Assembly (NCBI GenBank): GCA_019695335.1
Contig: JAIBAF010000022.1
Span: 1 to 52,669, forward strand
Source of the DNA: a bacterium
Lineage (GTDB): Bacteria > CLD3 > SB21
Length of the DNA stretch: 52,669 nt
Direction: 5' to 3'
The first letter of the stretch is position 1. The number at the start of each line of letters is the position of its first letter. Below, in pieces: positions 7,003 through 15,692 of the stretch. The position numbers and the translations under genes are program-made. The notes below the pieces were generated by a model. The model had not been told where the DNA came from. It worked only from the letters and a program-made list of their open reading frames with translations, and did not search any database.

Positions 7003-9312
7003 ATGATGGTTTTCCATCTTTTGGTTCGCTACGCCAAACTGATTCCTTTTTTTATTGTCCTCCCGGTAGCCCTTTCTTTCCATAACGATCATTCCAAACG
7101 TAATCCATTCGCTGCTTACATTGATGTCCCTTCGGATACGCCATACGCAGGTTTTATGTTACGCGCCAACCAGTTCTATGAGCAAAAAGATTACGCTCAC
7201 GCGCTAACTCATTTACTGTTTGCGAGAGACCTTGCGCCGGAATTGCAAAATGATTTCCGGCTTAATTTTAAAATCGCATTCAGTTACAAAAATTTGAACC
7301 AATCCGAGAAGGCATTACCCTATTGGCACATTGCCGCAGAAGATTCATTGATGGGCGATTACGCTCTTTACCAACTGGCTGGTACCTACACGTCTTTTCC
7401 CGACAGCACCGATCAGGCCATCGACACTTACAAACAATTGCTTCAATCTTTTCCGAATTCCGTTTTTGGAATGGAAACACGCATTACTTTGATTCAATTA
7501 CTCAATAGCCGTAAACGCTTCAATGAATCGGATGTTTTTCTGGCTTCGGCTGACAACGTAATAAAAACCGACAAATCGTATAAATTACAGTTCGAGCCTG
7601 TCGTTACGCTTCTCACCGGCTGGTCGCACTGGAATCGCGGACGCCATCAACAGGCACTCGATGAATTGCGTACCGTGATCAATAATTTTCGGTATACAGA
7701 CGAAGCCTATCAGGCCAAACAACTTATCGAGCAAATCAAAACGAAAATTGGCAGTCCGGTCACTGCCGAACAATTTATCGCCGGTAATGAAGTTTTAGTT
7801 TTGCAAGGACATTTCCAGGAAGCGCTCAATGAATTAGCCGAAGCGAAAATCCGCTATCCCGCCGATGACGACCAAAAATCCATCGATTATGCCATTGCCA
7901 AAGTGTACAACGCCCAAGGACTTTTTTCAGCTGCCGTTCCGCGGTATCAGGCATTGTGGAATAAATACCGCCATAAAGAAGCGCTTTTCAATCTCGCTAA
8001 AGCGGCGCGGTACAGCGATCAACTCGATCTGTCCATCAAAGCTTATCAAGATTATCTGAAAAATGTTGCGCTGAACAAAGCGTGGAAAAATTACATCGCG
8101 TATGAAATTGCAAATAATTATTCCGCCAAAGGCGACACGGCAAGTTTACGTGAAGCCAATCGCTGGTACCGCGATGTTCAAAAAACGGCTCAACGTTCAT
8201 CGCTCTACGGTTATCACGCCGCGTTCCGTGAAGCATTTAACTATTACAAAATGGAAGAGTACGGTGAGGCAGTCAGCAAACTCCAATTGCTGCAAAACAC
8301 GCTGCCGTTTATGGAATCGCGATGCCGCTACTGGATTGCCAAATCGTATGAAAAAATGAACCGCCCCAAAGAGGCACAAGCCCTTTATGTCCAACTCGCT
8401 ACGTCGCGTTATTCGGATTATTACGGAATGCTCGGCGCCCAGATGTTGTCCGGCCGTTCGGAAGTGAAAAATTTATTTGACGTCTTTTCACACACACAAA
8501 CTTCTCACGGCAACCTTTGGTCGGCGCTAAAAAATGAAATTAAACCGCGCATCCGGACCACTGAAAATGATCCTTTCATTGATGCGCCGGATGAAGTGCT
8601 GCAGACATTGGAACCGGAATTTACCAAGGCGTGGATCGGCTGCGATGTGCTCGATCCGACGTACGCGGAAAGAGAGCTTTTGCCACTGAAGGACAAATAC
8701 TATTCAACTTTTGAACGGACGAAATTTTTAAAAAGCTTTTCCGAATATATCGGTGGATATAACTTAGCCGTCGATGCAGCAGTCAAACTACGTACAAAAT
8801 ATAAAAAACAGATATCGGATTTTTCGGATGAGTATACTAAATTATTTTATCCGCGTTATTATATTCCCGTAATTCAGCATTATGCGCACGTACACGGATT
8901 GGATGAGAACTTACTCCTGGCATTAGTCAAATCCGAAAGCGCTTTTCGCAGCAATGCCATTTCATCGGCACGCGCAGTTGGACTGATGCAGATCATGCCT
9001 TTTACCGGCAACGAACTCGCCCGCCTGCTAAACTTGGATGATTTTCAGGTTATGCATTTACAAAACCCTGAATCAAGCATCCGCCTGGGTTCGTTTTATC
9101 TGCATCAGCAGGCACAAACTTACAAAAATTACGTCCCGGCAATTTTAGGCGCCTACAATGCCGGCCCTCACCGTGCTACGTTTTGGATGAAATATTACGA
9201 TGCCGATGAACCTGAAGAATTTCCTGAAATTGTAGAGCTGCTTGAAACGGGAAGTTACATCCGTAAGATTATGCTTGATCGATGGATTTACAGTCAATTG
9301 TATGCTTCGTAG
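7003..9312 (+). CDS. Slt70-type soluble lytic transglycosylase with TPR-like repeats
   Basis: This 769-residue envelope protein begins with a hydrophobic export segment (LIPFFIVLPVALSF). It has a long alpha-helical superhelix of TPR-like repeats (about residues 50-600) and ends in an SLT domain. The catalytic glutamate is Glu645 in VKSESAF. The domain then shows GLMQIMPFTG and AILGAYNAGPHR, both family signatures. The enzyme cleaves glycan strands of peptidoglycan to 1,6-anhydro ends, recycling wall or making space for envelope machines. The layout of a long helical ring plus C-terminal SLT domain matches Slt70, and the length is slightly above the E. coli enzyme. An AAGGAG site precedes the ATG. 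Its stop lies three bases from the end of the convergent DUF2851 gene. Confidence 0.92.
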   Translation: MMVFHLLVRYAKLIPFFIVLPVALSFHNDHSKRNPFAAYIDVPSDTPYAGFMLRANQFYEQKDYAHALTHLLFARDLAPELQNDFRLNFKIAFSYKNLNQSEKALPYWHIAAEDSLMGDYALYQLAGTYTSFPDSTDQAIDTYKQLLQSFPNSVFGMETRITLIQLLNSRKRFNESDVFLASADNVIKTDKSYKLQFEPVVTLLTGWSHWNRGRHQQALDELRTVINNFRYTDEAYQAKQLIEQIKTKIGSPVTAEQFIAGNEVLVLQGHFQEALNELAEAKIRYPADDDQKSIDYAIAKVYNAQGLFSAAVPRYQALWNKYRHKEALFNLAKAARYSDQLDLSIKAYQDYLKNVALNKAWKNYIAYEIANNYSAKGDTASLREANRWYRDVQKTAQRSSLYGYHAAFREAFNYYKMEEYGEAVSKLQLLQNTLPFMESRCRYWIAKSYEKMNRPKEAQALYVQLATSRYSDYYGMLGAQMLSGRSEVKNLFDVFSHTQTSHGNLWSALKNEIKPRIRTTENDPFIDAPDEVLQTLEPEFTKAWIGCDVLDPTYAERELLPLKDKYYSTFERTKFLKSFSEYIGGYNLAVDAAVKLRTKYKKQISDFSDEYTKLFYPRYYIPVIQHYAHVHGLDENLLLALVKSESAFRSNAISSARAVGLMQIMPFTGNELARLLNLDDFQVMHLQNPESSIRLGSFYLHQQAQTYKNYVPAILGAYNAGPHRATFWMKYYDADEPEEFPEIVELLETGSYIRKIMLDRWIYSQLYAS

Positions 9313-9315
9313 TTG

Positions 9316-10734
9316 TCAGCTCTTGCCCGCCATCAGCGTATCAAAAATCGGACACGACGAACAGTTGTATTCATTGCAGCGATGATGAAGTTGAATTAAG
9401 CCTTGCGCATATTGCATGGAATAGGGCGTCTTTTGATTTTCCCCCCAGCGGTTTTCCAATTGGCGTTTCATCGCCTGTGTAATCGTGTTTTTTTCACGGC
9501 TTACAACTTTACCATAAACTTCAATTAATTTTATAATCATACCGTTGTCTGCACTTTCTTCTGCTATCATCAATAAGATCGGCCAAATCACATTAACAAT
9601 GATTTCAAAAGCACGCTGCTCTCCAATCAAATCGGTGTGGCCTCGTTTGCCTTCATCGCCCCATGCATAGTGGGTACTCCAATATCCGTATGAAGTCGTG
9701 ATCAGGCTCTTTTCCATTTCGGCAATGATTGTGTTTGGATCCGAATGCAATTTTAAAATATTAAGAAAAATACCGGCGAGACTTTCATTTTTAAAGGTTG
9801 TAATGAATTTGGCCATACCAGCAATTCTCATGGTCGGAAAATTGGCGGGACGCAATTTAAAAAACTTCCACTCACGTTCTTGCATGGGAACGACCGAGTG
9901 TTGATTCTGAAATTCAGCCCATAAATCTTCAAGCCTTTGAATAAAAGGAACGGACGTTGCATCCGGCAGATCATGCCGCAATAATCCGGCTGCACCAAGC
10001 AAAATCGCCTGCATACGCATCAACGCTCGGCTTGGTTCATCTTCCTGAATTAATTGGACTAACAGTCGATACGGAATAATTTCGGCTAACCGCAAAAACG
10101 GTTTCCGATTCTTAGAAAACCCTAAAGCTTCCATCATTCCACGGTAAAAAATTTCATCCACGGATAATTGCGACGTATCTTTCAGTCGTTTGATCTCACC
10201 GGCTTTGAATTTTAATCGTAACAATCCGTTATGAAGAATCCAGTTTTTAACCGTTTCAGGCTGAATAGCCGGCAACTGATCATAGCAGTAGATAGAATCG
10301 TTTTTGGAATTCGCTTTTTGAATCCGCTCCGACAAGGCGATTATCGATCCGCCAAGAAAGTTCTTCAATTCAATAGTATGGAAAGATTGCGGCGATGGGT
10401 CATCGTCGATGAAAACCGCGTGCACAATAACACGGTTATATTTCTCGTCGTGCGTATGAAAGTGAAGATTCCAGTCAGATGAACGCCAATGGATTTCAAC
10501 GTCGCCTACTAAAACTTCTTCACCGATTCTGATCGTGGCGCCAATAAAATCCGGCCCCGCATCAAAATTCCATTGGCCCCGGTCGAGAATTTTGACAGAC
10601 AGGTTTTTCGTCGTCCGGATGTCATCGACCGTAAGGAATAAGTTGTCCCAAATTGCTTGGATGAGTTTTTCTGAAATTCTTTGTACGTTTTCACGTACGA
10701 TGCCCGACGGCCATCGGTTGGAATAAACAAACAT
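9316..10734 (-). CDS. DUF2851 family protein
   Basis: This 472-residue cytoplasmic protein belongs to the DUF2851 family, judged from its N-terminal block: GQWNFDAGPDFIGATIRIGE followed by VGDVEIHWRSSDWNLHFH and YNRVIVHAVF. The family is common in Bacteroidota and relatives and has no established function. The remaining two thirds are alpha-helical. The extreme C-terminus carries a cysteine cluster, Cys453, Cys458 and Cys461 (CNEYNCSSC), preceded by two histidines, which could bind zinc or an iron-sulfur cluster. The His/Asp-rich N-terminal block looks like an active or metal site, but that is only an inference. It is transcribed alone, divergently from the hydrolase operon. Confidence 0.8.
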   Translation of the reverse strand: MFVYSNRWPSGIVRENVQRISEKLIQAIWDNLFLTVDDIRTTKNLSVKILDRGQWNFDAGPDFIGATIRIGEEVLVGDVEIHWRSSDWNLHFHTHDEKYNRVIVHAVFIDDDPSPQSFHTIELKNFLGGSIIALSERIQKANSKNDSIYCYDQLPAIQPETVKNWILHNGLLRLKFKAGEIKRLKDTSQLSVDEIFYRGMMEALGFSKNRKPFLRLAEIIPYRLLVQLIQEDEPSRALMRMQAILLGAAGLLRHDLPDATSVPFIQRLEDLWAEFQNQHSVVPMQEREWKFFKLRPANFPTMRIAGMAKFITTFKNESLAGIFLNILKLHSDPNTIIAEMEKSLITTSYGYWSTHYAWGDEGKRGHTDLIGEQRAFEIIVNVIWPILLMIAEESADNGMIIKLIEVYGKVVSREKNTITQAMKRQLENRWGENQKTPYSMQYAQGLIQLHHRCNEYNCSSCPIFDTLMAGKS

Positions 10735-10830
10735 GGAATGTTCCCTCTTGTGTGCATGATAGTGCTTGAACCCAAACCAAAATAAGTGAAATTTTTTATC
10801 CCATCAAGTTTTAATCTTTTATGCTTATGC

Positions 10831-10859
10831 TTGCGAGTTATTTGGATATACCATACCTT
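10831..10859 (+). promoter_or_regulatory. Candidate promoter for the hydrolase/SnoaL/crotonase genes
   Basis: TTGCGA at 10831-10836 is followed after 17 bp by TACCTT at 10854-10859. The -10 is weak, so this is tentative. Confidence 0.3.
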
Positions 10860-10906
10860 TTCGATGTTTTCTCTATATTTTTTATTTTACCTAACGGTGC
10901 TTCATT

Positions 10907-12133
10907 ATGCCGTATCAATCTGATTATACTTTATTACAATCTTTGTATAACGACGCCCTTGACCGCGTAGAAATTCCTGACCGTAATATGGTCATCATTC
11001 ATGAAACGTTTGTGTCGGAAAATAGCGACGTACTGCCGGGAGGAATCGATTATTATTGCCGGAACCATGACATTACTTTTCATGAATCATATACAACCGG
11101 TGACGCCGATATTCCAGGACATCCGAGTTTAGATGCACCCGACTGCAGTTTTGAATGCAACCGGCGTTTTCGTTATTCGATTTTCAAATCCTCGCGTACC
11201 GTGAAAGCCGATGGCGCTATTCTTTTGCTGCATGGCCTTAATGAAAAATCATGGGACAAGTATCTGCCGTGGGCATTGACCCTAGCGGAATCCACGAACA
11301 AGGCTGTTGTGCTTTTTCCGATAGCTTTTCACATGAATCGCGCGCCGGCTGCTTGGAGCGATCCCCGAGAAATGAAATCCATTTCCGAAAAGCGGAAACA
11401 ACAATTTAATACGATTGCCCATTCTTCCTTTGTCAATGCGGCTATCAGCACACGTCTCCATAAAACGCCTCAACGTTTTTTCTGGTCCGGATTGCAAACC
11501 TATCATGACCTGATCCAACTCTTGCGGCAAATCCGTCGCAACGATCATCCTCATATTCAGGCTCATGCAATGGTCGATCTTTTCGGATATTCTATCGGCG
11601 CTTTTCTGACGGAATTAGTACTCATGAATGATCCGGGCGGTTTATTTTCCGATTCTCGCTTGTTTATATTTTGCGGAGGCCCTACGCTTGACCGGATGTA
11701 CCCAGTATCGCGTTATATTTTGGATAGCGCCGCTTCAGTGACTATTTATTCATTTTTCATGGAACATCTGGACAATGAAATGAAACGGGACGAACGATTG
11801 GGACATTATTTCAGCGAGTTGCATCCATCAGGGCTTTATTTTCGTTCAATGCTGAGCAATCCCCGTTTAAAGCGCATGCGAGAAGATCGTATGGAAAACC
11901 TGAGCCAACGTATTCAAGCCGTTACATTGGCCAAAGACGAAGTGATTCCGCCAGCGGAAGTATTGAATACATTAAAAGGAGACTACCGCAATATCCCTGT
12001 TCGCGTGGACGTTATGGATTTTGAACACGACTATACGCACGTCAATCCTTTTCCAATTCAATCGCAGCCAGTTCAATCCGTACAGGAAAGTTTTACTAAA
12101 ATTTTTAACCAAGCATCGGCCCATTTATCATAA
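10907..12133 (+). CDS. Alpha/beta-hydrolase fold protein (DUF6051-like)
   Basis: This 408-residue protein has no signal peptide. The centre has the alpha/beta-hydrolase landmarks: a beta strand leading into LLLHGLNEKSW (oxyanion-hole HG) near residue 105 and the nucleophile elbow FGYSIGAF with Ser229. Near the C-terminus DFEHDYTHVNPFP supplies a candidate histidine, and the acid may be in TLAKDEVIPP. The N-terminal hundred residues are unlike standard hydrolases, and the whole resembles the poorly studied DUF6051 group, though I am unsure of that assignment. The substrate is unknown. It is followed after 24 bases by a SnoaL-like lipoprotein gene and then a crotonase, so the three are probably cotranscribed. 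Confidence 0.65.
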   Translation: MPYQSDYTLLQSLYNDALDRVEIPDRNMVIIHETFVSENSDVLPGGIDYYCRNHDITFHESYTTGDADIPGHPSLDAPDCSFECNRRFRYSIFKSSRTVKADGAILLLHGLNEKSWDKYLPWALTLAESTNKAVVLFPIAFHMNRAPAAWSDPREMKSISEKRKQQFNTIAHSSFVNAAISTRLHKTPQRFFWSGLQTYHDLIQLLRQIRRNDHPHIQAHAMVDLFGYSIGAFLTELVLMNDPGGLFSDSRLFIFCGGPTLDRMYPVSRYILDSAASVTIYSFFMEHLDNEMKRDERLGHYFSELHPSGLYFRSMLSNPRLKRMREDRMENLSQRIQAVTLAKDEVIPPAEVLNTLKGDYRNIPVRVDVMDFEHDYTHVNPFPIQSQPVQSVQESFTKIFNQASAHLS

Positions 12134-12157
12134 CAGAATTCTAAAAGGATTAATTGT

Positions 12158-12676
12158 ATGAAACGATTGTTCATTGCAAGTTTACTCGTCATCGTCGCAT
12201 GTCAACAGACCGATCAAAAACTGGCGATGCAGGTTCGAATGCTCACCGATCAAAATGCAATTATGGACGTAATCAATGATTTGTTTGTAAGTACGGATAA
12301 CCGTGACTGGAGTAAAGTCCAGTCGTGTTTTGCCGATACGGTTTTATTTGACATGACGTCGTTGACAGGCGGTGAACCAACCCGGCTAACCCCTCAGCAA
12401 ATTACCGGCGGGTGGGAAACCGGCCTCAAAGACTTGAAAGCCATTCATCACCAGGCTGGCAATTATAAAATTGCCGTAACCGGTAACGAAGCCGATGCTT
12501 TTTGTTATGGGATTGCCAGTCATTATTTTCCAAATCCGACCGATAGGAACACGCGAACATTCGTCGGCAGTTATAATTTCCATCTTCGAAAAATCGGCGA
12601 GACATGGCGCATCGACCGGTTTAAATTTAATCTGAAATACCTGGACGGAAATTTAAACCTGACTTCTAACAAATAA
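12158..12676 (+). CDS. SnoaL-like (NTF2-fold) lipoprotein
   Basis: This 172-residue protein begins with a lipoprotein signal: MKRLFIASLLVIVA then Cys15. The mature part looks like an NTF2/SnoaL fold: a helix with NAIMDVINDLFVSTDNRDW, then SCFADTVLFDM, strands around residues 100-130 (GNEADAFCYGIASHYF) and a final strand with GETWRIDRFKFNLKY. Members act as ketosteroid-isomerase-like enzymes or simple small-molecule binding domains. The lipid anchor puts this copy in the envelope, so it probably binds a ligand instead of acting in the cytoplasmic pathway of its neighbours. It sits 24 bases after the hydrolase gene and 20 before the crotonase gene, with AAAAGGA upstream of its ATG. Confidence 0.78.
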   Translation: MKRLFIASLLVIVACQQTDQKLAMQVRMLTDQNAIMDVINDLFVSTDNRDWSKVQSCFADTVLFDMTSLTGGEPTRLTPQQITGGWETGLKDLKAIHHQAGNYKIAVTGNEADAFCYGIASHYFPNPTDRNTRTFVGSYNFHLRKIGETWRIDRFKFNLKYLDGNLNLTSNK

Positions 12677-12696
12677 AATTTGAAGAAAGAACTATC

Positions 12697-13485
12697 ATGT
12701 CCGAAAAAGTTTTAACGGAAATGCGTGATCGCATCGCGATCATTAAACTCAATCGTCCGCAAAGTTACAACGCACTCGATCTCGAAATGATTTCTGAATT
12801 GGCGCGCCATGTAGTCGCGTATGCAAAAAACGATTCAGTTCACGGCATTTTAATCACCGGTGAAGGTAAAGCATTTTGCTCGGGCGGCGATTTAAGCTGG
12901 GCACGTCAATTTGACGGCGGACTTCCAGCGGCTTTTCACGAATTATCCAGCCGGTTTCATCAAGGTATTCTTGAAATCCGGCGGATGCGCAAACCGGTTG
13001 TTGCCGCCATTAATGGCATAGCCGCCGGTGGCGGTTTTTCACTCGCTCTCGCGTGCGATTTTCGCGTCATGTCCACTACGGCTGTATTACGGCAAGGCTT
13101 TACTTCCAACGGATTGTCCATGGACGGCGGCGGTACATTTTCGCTCCCGCGCTTGATAGGATTCGCCAAAGCAATGGAAATTTTAACATTCGATAAACCC
13201 ATCTCTTCGTCGGAGGCATTGACACTCGGCCTGGCGACGCGTGTTTGTGAGCCCAATCAACTCCTCGACACTACGATGGTTTTACTCAACGATGTTCTGA
13301 AAATTTCGTTGTCATCTTTCGGATGGTCAAAACAATTGCTCACCGATTCTTTTAATACGTCTTTTGAAACGCATATTCAGAATGAACGCTTTGCGCTAGC
13401 CGCGTGTGCCGCGCATCCGGACGGTCAGGAAGGAATCGAAGCATTTCTGGCAAAAAGACCGGCTATTTATAATAAAGAAAAATAA
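12697..13485 (+). CDS. Enoyl-CoA hydratase/isomerase family protein (crotonase fold)
   Basis: This 262-residue cytoplasmic protein is a full-length crotonase. The oxyanion-hole residues are in AFCSGGDLSWA (about 59-69) and GIAAGGGFSLALACDFRV (about 107-124). The region that carries the catalytic acid reads NGLSMDGGGTFSLPRLIG, with Asp143 in place of the classic glutamate pair. This pattern is nearer to PaaG-type isomerases than to true hydratases. The likely role is isomerisation or hydration of an acyl-CoA in fatty-acid or aromatic degradation, but the substrate cannot be fixed. It is last of a three-gene run with the hydrolase and SnoaL-like lipoprotein genes. Confidence 0.9.
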   Translation: MSEKVLTEMRDRIAIIKLNRPQSYNALDLEMISELARHVVAYAKNDSVHGILITGEGKAFCSGGDLSWARQFDGGLPAAFHELSSRFHQGILEIRRMRKPVVAAINGIAAGGGFSLALACDFRVMSTTAVLRQGFTSNGLSMDGGGTFSLPRLIGFAKAMEILTFDKPISSSEALTLGLATRVCEPNQLLDTTMVLLNDVLKISLSSFGWSKQLLTDSFNTSFETHIQNERFALAACAAHPDGQEGIEAFLAKRPAIYNKEK

Positions 13486-13511
13486 ATCATCCTCTTTCTG
13501 AAACGAAACCG

Positions 13512-13540
13512 TTGACTATTTCTGAAGATTAACGTATTGT
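13512..13540 (+). promoter_or_regulatory. Promoter of the small Cys-rich/outer-membrane cassette
   Basis: TTGACT at 13512-13517, 17 bp, then TATTGT at 13535-13540. It predicts transcription from about 13547. This rules out an upstream TTG at 13537 as the start of the next gene and supports the ATG at 13570. Confidence 0.6.
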
Positions 13541-13569
13541 TTGACCGATTAACCAATTTGAATGCACTC

Positions 13570-13932
13570 ATGCGATCTTTTTTTTGCGTTTTTACGGCCA
13601 CGGTTCTTTTACTTCAGCCTTTTGGTAATCTGGCTGTTATTTTAAATTTTAAAATCAATCAGGCTGTCATTGCCAAAACAACTTGCGTGAAAAAAGACGA
13701 ACTGAATAACACGTGCCAGGGAAGATGCCAGCTTAGGAAACAGTTAGATCATCAACAAAAAAAAGATTCTGTTCCGGCGCTCAAAGAAAAATTGTTTGAA
13801 ATACTCTATTGCAGCTTGCATTCAAATTTTCTGACAATCCAGCCTGGAAAAAAGATAAAACCTTCAGGTCCTCATTTCTTACAATGGCCTTCACCCATTT
13901 ATTGCCTCGTTGATCACCCTCCCAATTCCTGA
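13570..13932 (+). CDS. Small membrane-anchored Cys-rich protein
   Basis: This 120-residue protein opens with one hydrophobic segment (FFCVFTATVLLLQPFGNLAVIL). It continues NFKINQAVIAKTTCVKKDELNNTC and QGRCQLRKQL, with cysteines spaced around a Lys/Asn-rich turn. Small proteins with the same plan, a helix then 'N-x-I-A-K-x-x-C-V-N/K ... C-x-G-x-C-x-L-x-K', are common in Bacteroidota beside TonB receptors and metal-transport genes. Their function is not established. The three-Cys block looks able to bind a metal such as copper. I chose ATG 13570 because the promoter -10 overlaps the longer frame. The next gene is a Cys-rich lipoprotein, which fits a metal-related cassette. Confidence 0.6.
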   Translation: MRSFFCVFTATVLLLQPFGNLAVILNFKINQAVIAKTTCVKKDELNNTCQGRCQLRKQLDHQQKKDSVPALKEKLFEILYCSLHSNFLTIQPGKKIKPSGPHFLQWPSPIYCLVDHPPNS

Positions 13933-14026
13933 TTCTAACATCGATATTTTGTAATACAACTTTTGCCGTCGCCCTACGTCGGCAATAACGATATTTTCCT
14001 CAATGTTACAAAAGCGGAGTAGAAAA

Positions 14027-14353
14027 ATGGAAAGCTCTAAACTTAGTTTTAGCGTACGTATAATTACAATAATGTCAATAGCCTTGATCTACGTTGCGTG
14101 CAGTAATCAACCATCACAAAAACAAAATGAAGTCGCGGACTCTGCAACGGCAGCACTTCTTGTCAGCGCAGATTCCACCGATGGCAAACAAGATCACGTT
14201 ATCGATAAATGCTTAATGTGTAAACTGACTTGCGACGGCAGCGATAATTATTCGTCGATGTACGCCGGTTATACCCTCAAATTTTGTTCAAACCTGGACA
14301 AAATGAGCTTCGATCAGGACCCCAAACAAAGTGTCCTGTCAATGAAGCTTTAG
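14027..14353 (+). CDS. Small lipoprotein with YHS-like metal-binding pattern
   Basis: This 108-residue protein starts at ATG 14027 with a GGAG site. An in-frame ATG at 14003 has none. The signal IMSIALIYVA-Cys marks a lipoprotein. A polar linker leads to DKCLMCKLTCDGSDNYS, then YAGYTLKFCSNLDKMSFDQDP. This has the order of YHS domains: Cys-x2-Cys at the front, a tyrosine-rich hairpin, 'FCS' and a short helix ending in a Phe-x-x-Asp-Pro turn. YHS domains bind copper or other heavy metals. The match is divergent and the assignment tentative. It lies between the Cys-rich membrane protein and an outer-membrane barrel gene. Confidence 0.55.
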   Translation: MESSKLSFSVRIITIMSIALIYVACSNQPSQKQNEVADSATAALLVSADSTDGKQDHVIDKCLMCKLTCDGSDNYSSMYAGYTLKFCSNLDKMSFDQDPKQSVLSMKL

Positions 14354-14404
14354 TTACATTTCAATGCTTATTTAGTCGTGTACATCATTAAAAAGGAAAA
14401 TAAA

Positions 14405-15397
14405 ATGAAATCGATTTTCGTTCTACTGATAATCCTTTCCGCTTATTCGGCCACAGCCTGTGACAATTGCCAATGCCGTATGCCTTCAGCGCAATCTAAA
14501 TTTACTTTCAGTCTCAATTTTCGTTATACCAATTTGTCAGACATTTATGGATCGGCACACGCCCATATATTAGAAGCTTCGCCATTCCGTTCTGCACTTT
14601 TAAAGGAATCGCAAGCTTTTCACGGCGGAGATGATTTGGAAAATGGAAGTTACGAACGGTATATAACAATGAATTGGTTGATTAATTATCGCTTAAGCGA
14701 GCGGTGGAGTTTGGGCGCTATAATTCCGCTCACAAAGCGTACGACAAAGGATGTGATGACAACCGGTTATGAAAAAGTATCGACGTTCGGATTAGGGGAT
14801 GTCGGCTTAATTGCAGGCTTTGATGTTTATCATAATTCACGCCCCAATTATTCTTCGCGGATCACTATTCAGGCCGGAATAAAGTTGCCAACTGGAAAAA
14901 CCAATAAACAACTTGACGACGGCGACGTGGCACACATGCATGTGCAAAGCGGAAGCGGTTCCATCGACTATATTTTTATAATCGATGCTTCTAAAGAAAT
15001 AAACCGCTGGGAAATGCTTGCTGATTTTATATATCGGTATAATACGGAAGGCGCGCACCATTTCACCTTTGGCGATTTTGTAAATTACCGGGCCGGGTTA
15101 CGATACTACGTCTACGATACCAACAAAAACATGATTTCAATCGATGAAGACCCCGATCGGTTTCGTATGGCGATGGGATTAAATCTCGACGGAGAATGGG
15201 AAGGGCATGAACTGGAATCTGATGAAATCATCGACAATAGCGGCGGACATACCGTGTTGATTTCACCCAATGTGCTTTTTGCCTGGAGTAAATTTTCGAT
15301 AGGTTTAAATTATCAATTGCCGATCATTCACCATTTAGAAGGGCGACAATTAGGCCAATCCTCCAAGATAGTCACCGAACTATCATTTACATTTTAA
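14405..15397 (+). CDS. Outer-membrane barrel protein, transporter family
   Basis: This 330-residue protein starts at ATG 14405, preceded by AAAAAGGAAAA; an upstream in-frame ATG at 14378 lacks a site. The signal peptide (FVLLIILSAYSATA) is followed by a striking CDNCQCRMP mature end with three closely spaced cysteines. The rest is barrel strands: SLNFRYTNLSDIYG, WSLGAIIPLTKR, FGLGDVGLIAGFD, and IQAGIKLPTGKTN, the 'GDV...LPTGK' pattern also found at 883. It ends ELSFTF. HMHVQSGSG is a further conserved-looking block. The family is uncharacterised. The Cys-rich N-terminus and neighbours suggest handling of a metal ion at the outer membrane, which is inference. Confidence 0.6.
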   Translation: MKSIFVLLIILSAYSATACDNCQCRMPSAQSKFTFSLNFRYTNLSDIYGSAHAHILEASPFRSALLKESQAFHGGDDLENGSYERYITMNWLINYRLSERWSLGAIIPLTKRTTKDVMTTGYEKVSTFGLGDVGLIAGFDVYHNSRPNYSSRITIQAGIKLPTGKTNKQLDDGDVAHMHVQSGSGSIDYIFIIDASKEINRWEMLADFIYRYNTEGAHHFTFGDFVNYRAGLRYYVYDTNKNMISIDEDPDRFRMAMGLNLDGEWEGHELESDEIIDNSGGHTVLISPNVLFAWSKFSIGLNYQLPIIHHLEGRQLGQSSKIVTELSFTF

Positions 15398-15441
15398 TTC
15401 GAAAAAGAATGGTTGATAATCTGACTTATCGGCGGAGGATT

Positions 15442-15692
15442 ATGAAAAATAATTTCCAATTATTAATGTTACTGGTTCTAATAGTGGCTTTATGTCCGAT
15501 AATGACGTCTCCTTTGAAGACCCATCAAACAGATATAAGACGACTGTAGTTCCTGACAATATATGTACAGAGCCTGACTCCGTCATTACTTTGTTTATTA
15601 CAATCAAAGATACTTCTGATAACCCTGTATGTGCTAATTACATAGTGACCCATGATCGCAATCAAAGATTCAGTAACAGTTTCAATTCCTGA
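15442..15692 (+). pseudogene. Frameshifted small lipoprotein gene
   Basis: A GGAGG site precedes ATG 15442, which opens a hydrophobic signal (MKNNFQLLMLLVLIVALC) but then reaches a stop at 15549 after 35 codons. Another frame, beginning at 15492 exactly where the signal ends, stays open to 15692 and reads SDNDVSFEDPSNRYKTTVVP onward, with no start site of its own. Adding one base between 15495 and 15496 (TGT CCG to TGT TCC) joins them into an 83-residue lipoprotein with Cys18 followed by SDND. The simplest explanation is a one-base deletion, real or in the assembly. Its 3' end overlaps the convergent LytTR gene. It would be the last gene of the Cys-rich cassette. Confidence 0.5.

Noticed and set aside
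13537-13569. TTG start for the small Cys-rich protein
   Set aside because: It overlaps the promoter -10 box; ATG 13570 fits the hydrophobic signal better.
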